The translations under genes were made by a program, and so were the position numbers. From the NCBI GenBank assembly GCA_003131315.1, contig PKUV01000146.1:24120-57934 (forward strand): DNA of 33,815 bases, in the 5' to 3' direction. Source of the stretch: Acidobacteriaceae bacterium (GTDB taxonomy: Bacteria > Acidobacteriota > Terriglobia > Terriglobales > Acidobacteriaceae). Each line of letters begins with the position of its first letter. The first letter of the stretch is position 1. Of the stretch, positions 17,001 through 22,307 are shown in pieces. The notes beneath the pieces were generated by a model. It saw nothing but the letters and a program-made list of their open reading frames with translations, was not told where the DNA came from and searched no databases.

Positions 17001-17653
17001 CCGCGGGCGGCGCGCGCACCATGACGGTCGACCTCACCGGCAAACTTCCGCCGGGTACGCGGCGCATTCGCATCACCACGAATCTGCAAATCTACTGGGA
17101 CAACATCCTGATCAGCCGGACGAGCCAGGATCAAAGCCAGGATCAGAGCGCCCGCCTGACGCCGGTTCCACTTGCTCGCGCCGAACTGAATTTCCACGGA
17201 TTCCCGCTGAAGATCGAAGACCAGCCGCCGGGCAATGTCAAATATATTTACGAAAAGGCCAGCGCCACCGGCCCGTACACGCGGCCCGCCGGCCCGTACA
17301 CGCGCTACGGCGATGTGCGGCCGCTGCTCGACTCGCTCGACGATAAGTTTGTCGTCTTTGGATCGGGCGATGAAGTGGCGCTCGATTTCGATCCGGCGAA
17401 GTTGCCCGCCTTGCCGCGCGGCTGGGTGCGCGACTATTTCTTCATTGCCAACGGATACGAAAAAGACATGGACTTCTACGCCTACCGCGGCGATACGGTT
17501 GACCCGCTGCCATTCCGCGACATGCGCAGCTATCCGTATCCCGGCCAATCTTTCCCCTCCGATGCCGAGCACCTGAACTACTTGCTCGAATACAACACCA
17601 GGTTCATGTCGGGGAATGAGGCGAGCGGATATTCCTTTCAGTACCCCAAGTAA
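14054..17653 (+). CDS. Large exported TPR / FG-GAP / ASPIC-UnbV protein with uncharacterised C-terminal region
   Basis: The 1199-aa product begins with a signal peptide (MTKTLIIGL..., about 1-24); the frame extends upstream to 13958, but the ATG at 14054 gives the export signal. Order of parts: TPR units (about 24-215), seven FG-GAP repeats (about 235-635, with FLDYDNDGKID, AGDYDNDGFAD, FIDYDHDGDLD, GTDFNNDRAVD, VLDFDHDGWMD, AIDYDNDGWVD, AGDYDNDGAVD), an ASPIC/UnbV domain (about 637-720) and about 475 further residues. That last part starts CPTLFAWDGTHYQLVGDM, contains LLAVDHPADVDVDPNEYF, and matches no family I can name. A dispersed repeat is inserted in frame at about 766-786. Codon use and GC change sharply in the first two thirds of the propeller. 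It is probably a surface or periplasmic binding or scaffold protein. Confidence 0.88.
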   Translation: MTKTLIIGLIPTFLLALLAATGAATNPQEAARLNNIGVAYMNQQLFEKALKAFEDAAANDPALEVVAVNRGVALLNLQRGEEARMLLEKAAKDDPNDAHSFYSLGLYYKNSSNPEAAVADFRHVTEIDPNDADSWYFLGSTHAQLKQFSEAVAAFERALKIDPHHASAQFGLARAYQQSGQADPAHEAMKKFQYITQNKLGSPISLAYGEQGKYSRAEESPAAVEKVAAAIAVKFVDVTAESGIVSRPKPAIYLTKPFFEPGAGACFLDYDNDGKIDVFIADNGAQGGIALYHNLGSGRFEDVTKQAGLDPNVHATSCTAGDYDNDGFADLAVSLNTGIMLLHNEKNGTFRDVAEAAGIHNAYEPNVITGLTFIDYDHDGDLDLYVTRPSSVSGQFSTAPIAAAYRGHNTMWRNNGNGTFTDVTEATGLKGWGLSTAAIGTDFNNDRAVDVVITGREISGSIVGSIAHSPMLFENPREGQFLQHSPIPSLGSTTGIAVLDFDHDGWMDLAFTLDGSPGVSLWRNDHGKNFDQVKLPDTDWVRAYGVAAIDYDNDGWVDLVAVGETKDGKGEVRLFRNLGPDGFKDVTAETGLDKIQLKEPRAIIAGDYDNDGAVDLLITQNHGPAVLLHNEGGNKNNSLRLALKGLNDNKSAIGTKVEVFSGGLRQKFEVYGSSGYLGQNSPYLTIGLGQAKEADVVRMTWPTGVLQDEIEVAANKPQTFLEMDRRGSSCPTLFAWDGTHYQLVGDMLGAGVVGHWVAAGEGSVVPQGLKPVFFQALNGTAEAVPYPKPIYETSSKTVRNIARPTESIKLDRASLRAKDGKLSFRFMEPLEESVYLDQVQLLAVDHPADVDVDPNEYFASNPPYPPFKVVFSRDARPPAGAWDEHGHNLLPDLLAHRYFGDFKVLSFMGFTEPHSLELDLGEPYRGGPLWLLMHGEIEYFSATSMYAADQAHLRPFAPYVEAQVAGNGGKGKWVRVVDDMGFPAGGARTMTVDLTGKLPPGTRRIRITTNLQIYWDNILISRTSQDQSQDQSARLTPVPLARAELNFHGFPLKIEDQPPGNVKYIYEKASATGPYTRPAGPYTRYGDVRPLLDSLDDKFVVFGSGDEVALDFDPAKLPALPRGWVRDYFFIANGYEKDMDFYAYRGDTVDPLPFRDMRSYPYPGQSFPSDAEHLNYLLEYNTRFMSGNEASGYSFQYPK
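16346..16411 (+). repeat. Dispersed repeat inserted in frame in the 1199-aa protein gene
   Basis: The segment holds CCTCAGGGGCTAAAGCCC (16349-16366) and CGGCTGAAGCCGTGCCC (16392-16408), the two halves of a repeat also found in non-coding DNA at 25121-25186. Here it is read without stop codons as QGLKPVFFQALNGTAEAVPY. Confidence 0.85.
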
Positions 17654-17675
17654 TTAACTTTTCATCGGTGATAAC

Positions 17676-17755
17676 TGTCATCCTGAGCGAAGCGAAGGAC
17701 CTGCTTTCTTTTCAGTGCAAGAGACAGCAGGTCCTTCGCTTCGCTCAGGATGACA
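17676..17755. repeat. Dispersed hairpin repeat, family A copy 2
   Basis: Perfect 30-nt arms (17676-17705 and 17726-17755) enclose a 20-nt loop. It lies between two FG-GAP genes, 22 nt after the stop of the first. The frame of the following gene is open through it, but the signal peptide begins later, at 17803. Confidence 0.9.
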
Positions 17756-17802
17756 AAGTTTGGCGGTGTATGGCGTCCCGGCCGGCGCTACAATCACTCT
17801 GC

Positions 17803-19593
17803 ATGCGGGCCGGCCAGACCACCATTTTGTTAATCGCCTTCACCGGCCTGCTGTCAGCGCAGACCGAGACACAAGGGCCGATGGGCCCGCCTGCGAAAAT
17901 TCCTCCCGCGCGTATTGAAAAGAAATCGACGGCGCCCAAACTCACCGCCCCCGTTCCAATCTTTCGCGACATTGCAGCCCAGGCTGGACTGACCGCTTCC
18001 CACATCTCCTCGCGCGAAAAATACTACGTTATCGAATCGATGAGCGGCGGCGTGGGTCTGTTCGACTGCGATAACGATGGCAAACTCGACATCGTGATGG
18101 TGAATGGTTCGAGTGTCGATCGCTATAAGCAGGGCGGCGATCTTCTCGTCACACTCTGGCATCAGGATGCCGGCCTCAAGTTCACCGACATCACCGAGAA
18201 AGCCGGACTCACGCGCAAAGGTTGGGGCATGGGCGTCGCCGTCGCCGACTTCGACAACGACGGCAACCTCGATCTCTTCGTGACCGGCTATGGCGGCAAC
18301 GCGCTTTATCGCAACAAGGGCAATTGCACTTTCGAAGATGTGACCGACAAGGCTGGAGTGCGTGGAGGCGGCTTCTCCACGGGCGCGGCCTGGGCAGACT
18401 ACGACCGCGATGGAAACGTCGATTTGTTCGTCTCACGATATGTGCACGTGGACATGAATGACTTGCCCGCTTTCGGCTCGACCAAGTTCTGCCAGTTCAA
18501 AGGGGCGCCGGTGCAATGCGGACCGTGGGGCATGGAGGGGGAAACCGATCTGCTCTACCACAACCGCGGCGACGGCACGTTTGAAGAAGTCTCGAGAAAG
18601 GCTGGCGTTGACGATCCCGAAAAATACTACGGACTGGGCGTGACCTGGGGCGACTATGACAACGACGGCTGGCCCGATCTGTTCGTCGCCGATGACGCCA
18701 CTCCCAATCATCTCTATCGCAACAATCACAACGGCACGTTCACTGACGAAGCCATGGTCGGCGGCATCGCGCTGAACAGTGAAGGGCAGGCGCTCGGCTC
18801 CATGGGCGTGACCTGGGGCGACTACGATCACAGCGGACGCCTCTCGATGTTCGTGACCGAATTTGCCGACCAGCCCAACACGCTTTATCGCAACCAGGGG
18901 CCGCGAGGATTCGAAGATGTCGCTATGCAATCGCATCTCGGCCAGCCCAGCTTGCCGTTCCTCGGCTGGGGCGCGACGTTTTTCGATATGGACAATGACG
19001 GCTGGCTCGATCTGTTCGTGGCCTGCGGACACGTCTATCCGCAAATGGACACGGTGAAGGGAAGCGCCGCCTACGCCGAGCCGATGCTGTTGCATCGTAA
19101 CTTGCGCAACGGAACGTTCGAAGAAGTTTCGAAGTCCGCGGGCCTGGCGGATATGCCGCTGAAATCCCGGCGGGGCGCCGCTTTCGGTGACATCGCCAAC
19201 AACGGCAACATCGACATCGTTGTACTCAACGTCGGTGAGCCGCCGTCGCTACTGCTCAACACCAATAAAATCCCGAACCACCGTGTGCTCTTTCATCTGG
19301 CCGGAACAAAAAGCAACCGCGCCGCGATCGGTGCGCGCGTCACTATTCAAGCCGGAGGAGTGACGCAGTTCGACGAAGTGCGTGGCGGTGGCAGTTATCT
19401 TTCGCAGAACGATCTGCGGCTTCATTTCGGCTTGGGATCGGCGACAAAAATCGACTCGGTTGAAGTGCGCTGGCCAACCGGAAAGACGGAAAGCTTCAAA
19501 GACGTGGCTGCGGACAAGATCTACGCCATCGTGGAAGGACACGGAATCCAAGACTCCGTGCCCTTCAGCGATCTCCCCGCTCACTTGCCATAA
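17803..19593 (+). CDS. Exported seven-repeat FG-GAP/VCBS protein with ASPIC/UnbV domain (third of cluster)
   Basis: The 596-aa product starts at an ATG giving a signal peptide (MRAGQTTILLIAFTGLLSAQ). The in-frame ATG at 17770 is an alternative, and the still longer frame runs through a hairpin repeat and is rejected. After a Pro/Lys-rich linker come seven calcium-loop repeats: LFDCDNDGKLD, VADFDNDGNLD, WADYDRDGNVD, WGDYDNDGWPD, WGDYDHSGRLS (degenerate), FFDMDNDGWLD and FGDIANNGNID. The C-terminal ASPIC/UnbV domain (about 500-590) has LAGTKSNRAAIGA and VRWPTG. Architecture is the same as the protein at 12089, down to the altered fifth repeat. It should act outside the cytoplasm; no catalytic residues are recognisable. 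Its end overlaps the convergent deacetylase gene by 13 nt. Confidence 0.88.
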   Translation: MRAGQTTILLIAFTGLLSAQTETQGPMGPPAKIPPARIEKKSTAPKLTAPVPIFRDIAAQAGLTASHISSREKYYVIESMSGGVGLFDCDNDGKLDIVMVNGSSVDRYKQGGDLLVTLWHQDAGLKFTDITEKAGLTRKGWGMGVAVADFDNDGNLDLFVTGYGGNALYRNKGNCTFEDVTDKAGVRGGGFSTGAAWADYDRDGNVDLFVSRYVHVDMNDLPAFGSTKFCQFKGAPVQCGPWGMEGETDLLYHNRGDGTFEEVSRKAGVDDPEKYYGLGVTWGDYDNDGWPDLFVADDATPNHLYRNNHNGTFTDEAMVGGIALNSEGQALGSMGVTWGDYDHSGRLSMFVTEFADQPNTLYRNQGPRGFEDVAMQSHLGQPSLPFLGWGATFFDMDNDGWLDLFVACGHVYPQMDTVKGSAAYAEPMLLHRNLRNGTFEEVSKSAGLADMPLKSRRGAAFGDIANNGNIDIVVLNVGEPPSLLLNTNKIPNHRVLFHLAGTKSNRAAIGARVTIQAGGVTQFDEVRGGGSYLSQNDLRLHFGLGSATKIDSVEVRWPTGKTESFKDVAADKIYAIVEGHGIQDSVPFSDLPAHLP

Positions 19594-20570
19594 TTCTTCG
19601 GCAATGCCTTTGCTAACTCCCTCCATCCCACCAGCACGAATCCCTGCTCTTTCAGAAACTGGCGGAACTCCGGACTCTTGACCATGTCCAGATCGTGTTG
19701 CCGCCAGGCGGCGCCCCAATCGGGATGACCGTACGTCGCGCCCCGCATCTCTTCGTCGTCGTATGCAAGATGCACAATGACCTGGTACACGCCCGGAGCG
19801 AGAGGTTCAAGTTGCTTTCGGTACCACGAGGTCCAGTCCTTGGCGTCGATTCCCGGATCGATTTCGATGACCTTCTCAACGAGGACTTCTTCCGCAGGCG
19901 GCGATGCTCCCTCGGGTGCATGAGTGCCCGCCCTCGCCTCCAAGATGGGCAGACCGTAGGTGTAGCCCATTTTCCGATAGACCTTGTAAAAATCGGTCGA
20001 ATCGAACAGTGCGCCCATGTGAGTGTCCAAATGCGTCAGGTGAATGCCCGCAGACTGGGCGCGATCGATTTGCGCCCGCAGTTCGGTCTCAACCTCGGAG
20101 AGTTTGGCGTTTTGCGCAACGGCAGGTGTGTCGAGTGGAAGATACCCGTCCGAGTCCAGTAGGGTAGGTACCTTGTCCTTTGGGCTCACCGGTCCCCAGC
20201 GAAAACTCGTCCATTCGCTGTTGAGGGCCTGGTGAATTCCGACATCGGCGCCGGGGTGCTCCCTGGCCCACTTCACCACCTCGGGAAACCACGGGCAGGG
20301 AACCAGGATGCTGGCCGAAGTAATCCATCCCTTATCGAGAGCCTCAAAAGTGGCGCGGTTGACGGAATGGTTCATGCCGAGGTCGTCGGCGTGAATCACC
20401 AGCAGGCGGGCAGAGGCCGGATAGCCCAGCCGCTCCTGTGCAGTCTTTCCCTCAACAGTCGTTTTTTGGACATTCTCTGCGAGGCTCTGCGCCAACACGG
20501 GGCAGCTCAGGCAGGCAAAGCTTAAGCAGGCAAAAAGAAACGGGAGTAGAAAACGCATTCTGAGGTTCAT
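19581..20570 (-). CDS. YdjC/ChbG-like carbohydrate deacetylase, exported
   Basis: The 329-aa product has an N-terminal export signal (MNLRMRFLLPFLFACLSF...), which can end in a Cys-containing LSC site, so a lipoprotein is possible. The YdjC family motif LLVIHADDLGMN puts the metal-binding and catalytic aspartates at 62-63, with further ligands H113 (DVGIHQALN) and H180/H184 (THLDTHMG). Characterised ChbG removes an N-acetyl group from chito-oligosaccharides; the exact sugar is not decided here. The frame opens at 20621, but the ATG at 20570 (or 20558) fits the signal peptide. It is divergent from an amino-acid-type permease and one gene away from a GH2 glucosaminidase-like enzyme, which supports an amino-sugar substrate. 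Confidence 0.82.
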   Translation of the reverse strand: MNLRMRFLLPFLFACLSFACLSCPVLAQSLAENVQKTTVEGKTAQERLGYPASARLLVIHADDLGMNHSVNRATFEALDKGWITSASILVPCPWFPEVVKWAREHPGADVGIHQALNSEWTSFRWGPVSPKDKVPTLLDSDGYLPLDTPAVAQNAKLSEVETELRAQIDRAQSAGIHLTHLDTHMGALFDSTDFYKVYRKMGYTYGLPILEARAGTHAPEGASPPAEEVLVEKVIEIDPGIDAKDWTSWYRKQLEPLAPGVYQVIVHLAYDDEEMRGATYGHPDWGAAWRQHDLDMVKSPEFRQFLKEQGFVLVGWRELAKALPKNYGK

Positions 20571-20659
20571 GACCGTGACTCGCGCTCCATCGAATTCTGC
20601 CGATTTCCTGAGTTTCACCAAAACTCGGCAAGAATCGTTTTAATGCAAGTGTTTTTTCA

Positions 20660-20687
20660 TTGACAGAATATCTCTTCCGTATAGAAT
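20660..20687 (+). promoter_or_regulatory. Near-consensus sigma-70 promoter of the APC permease gene
   Basis: TTGACA (20660-20665) and TAGAAT (20682-20687) are 16 nt apart. A start of transcription near 20694 would leave a leader of about 117 nt before the ATG at 20811. A GAGTTT-CACCA-AAACTC dyad at 20610-20626, upstream of the -35 and in the divergent deacetylase leader, may be an operator. Confidence 0.65.
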
Positions 20688-20757
20688 TCGAGAGGAATTT
20701 TGTGGAACTGCGGCTGGTTAGCTCTATGTGCGAACCCGCGACGCACGAGCATGCCTT

Positions 20758-20800
20758 CCCCAAACCTCGTTATCTCCGCAGGATAATGGGGTTTTGTTTT
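20758..20800 (+). promoter_or_regulatory. Hairpin plus T-tract in the permease leader, attenuator-like
   Basis: GTTATC (20769-20774) pairs with GATAAT (20782-20787, one G-U), extended by CCCC (20758-20761) with GGGG (20788-20791) across a 7-nt bulge. TTTTGTTTT follows immediately. The structure ends 10 nt before the start codon. It could be an attenuator or block ribosome access, but the stem is irregular. Confidence 0.3.
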
Positions 20801-20810
20801 GAGAGCACGA

Positions 20811-22205
20811 ATGAGTTCTACCGCCAACCCGCCCGCTAACGCCCCGCGCCTGAAGCGTTCTCTCACGCTTTGGGACCTGATCATGTACGGCATCATCGTG
20901 ATTCAGCCGACGGCGCCCATGCCCGCGTACGGAGTTTTCAGCAACGAGGGCCAGGGCCACGTAGTCACCTCCATCCTGATCGCCATGGTCGCCATGGTGT
21001 TCACGGCCATGAGTTACGGCCGCATGGCACGTGTGTATCCGAGCGCGGGATCGGCCTATACCTACGTGGGCCGCGAACTGCACCCCTCGCTCGGCTACGT
21101 CACCGGATGGAGCATGACGATGGACTACATTCTCAATCCGCTGATCTGCACCATCTGGTGCGCCAAGGCGATGGCCGATCTGCTGACCGGGACTCGCCTT
21201 CAGATTCCCTATCCGGGCCTGCTTTGGCCGGTGTTCTTCGCGGGGTTGTTCACCGTGCTCAACCTTCGCGGAGTTCAGACTTCCGCCCGCATCAACAAGA
21301 CCCTGTGCGCCATCATGGGCGCGGTCATCCTGGCGTTCTTCTGGTACACGATTCGCTACATCTTTCATCTGCCGCAATATCCGGAAGCGTATTTTCTCCA
21401 TCCGTTTTACAATCCCGAAACCTTTACCGTGAACCGCGTGTTTCACGGCACATCTGTGGCCGTGCTTACCTACATTGGTTTCGATGGTATTTCGACTTTG
21501 TCGGAAGAAGTGGAAAACCCCAAGCGGAACATTTTTCTAGCGACGGTACTGGTTTGCGTGGTCACAGGATTTCTAGCTGCCGCGGAAGTTTATGGCGCAC
21601 AATTGTTGAGTTACATTCATTTCGGCAAAGACTTCGGCGTCTTTACGGAATTTGGAGATGAGAACGTATTCAGCCACGTCGCCGGGATTGCAGGCGGTGT
21701 ACTCATGACCAGGATCATCAGTGTGACCTTGCTGATCGCCACCGTTGGCTCCGGCATGGGGTCGCAACTGGGCGCGGCGCGGCTGCTGTACGGGATGGGA
21801 CGCAGCAACGCGATTCCTAAAAAATTCTTTGGCGCCATCCATCCGAAGACTCGCATCCCCGCCAACAACGTGATGTTCGTGGGCGCGGTCGCACTGCTGG
21901 GGGCTTTTCTCATTACCTATGACAATGGCGCTCAGCTGCTTAACTTTGGGGCGCTGATCGCATTTATGGGCGTCAATCTGGCCGCCTTGACTCACTACTA
22001 CATCCGGGGCAACGACCGAACCTTAGGGCAACTCGTGCCGCCGATTCTGGGCTTTGTGATTTGCCTGTTCATTTGGATTCACCTGTCCAATCTGGCGCTG
22101 ATCGCGGGTTCTATCTGGATGGTTTGCGGGATTGGCTACGGCGCCTGGAAAACCCGCGGCTTCCGCGAGGACTTGGTGAACTTCGATATTCCGGCGGAAG
22201 AATAA
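20811..22205 (+). CDS. APC superfamily amino acid / polyamine permease
   Basis: The 464-aa product has about twelve hydrophobic helices and the APC N-terminal pattern LTLWDLIMYGIIVIQPTAPM, where helix 1 normally forms the substrate site. YPSAGSAYTYVGRELHPSLGYVTGW is the conserved helix 2-3 region, and GFDGISTLSEEVENPKRNI is the usual helix 6 and following loop. These features resemble PuuP-type putrescine or amino acid importers working with ion gradients at the inner membrane. The ATG at 20811 is used; the TTG at 20799 adds only four residues. The substrate cannot be read from sequence. The neighbouring amino-sugar enzymes do not clearly link to it. Confidence 0.88.
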   Translation: MSSTANPPANAPRLKRSLTLWDLIMYGIIVIQPTAPMPAYGVFSNEGQGHVVTSILIAMVAMVFTAMSYGRMARVYPSAGSAYTYVGRELHPSLGYVTGWSMTMDYILNPLICTIWCAKAMADLLTGTRLQIPYPGLLWPVFFAGLFTVLNLRGVQTSARINKTLCAIMGAVILAFFWYTIRYIFHLPQYPEAYFLHPFYNPETFTVNRVFHGTSVAVLTYIGFDGISTLSEEVENPKRNIFLATVLVCVVTGFLAAAEVYGAQLLSYIHFGKDFGVFTEFGDENVFSHVAGIAGGVLMTRIISVTLLIATVGSGMGSQLGAARLLYGMGRSNAIPKKFFGAIHPKTRIPANNVMFVGAVALLGAFLITYDNGAQLLNFGALIAFMGVNLAALTHYYIRGNDRTLGQLVPPILGFVICLFIWIHLSNLALIAGSIWMVCGIGYGAWKTRGFREDLVNFDIPAEE

Positions 22206-22213
22206 GAAGGTTT

Positions 22214-22293
22214 TGTCATCCTGAGCGAAGCGAAGGATCTGGTTTCTTGTCAGTGCATAAGACAGCAGGTCCTTCGCTTCGCTCAGGATGACA
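22214..22293. repeat. Dispersed hairpin repeat, family A copy 3
   Basis: The arms 22214-22243 and 22264-22293 match copies 1 and 2, but the left arm has two changes (AAGGATCTGGT for AAGGACCTGCT). It fills most of the 102-nt gap between the convergent permease and GH2 genes, where it may serve as a two-way terminator. Confidence 0.88.
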
Positions 22294-22307
22294 ATCGACT
22301 TGGAAAG

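Noticed and set aside
17668-17802. N-terminal 45-residue extension of the third FG-GAP protein
   Set aside because: The extension is only the translation of the hairpin repeat at 17676-17755; the signal peptide starts at 17803.
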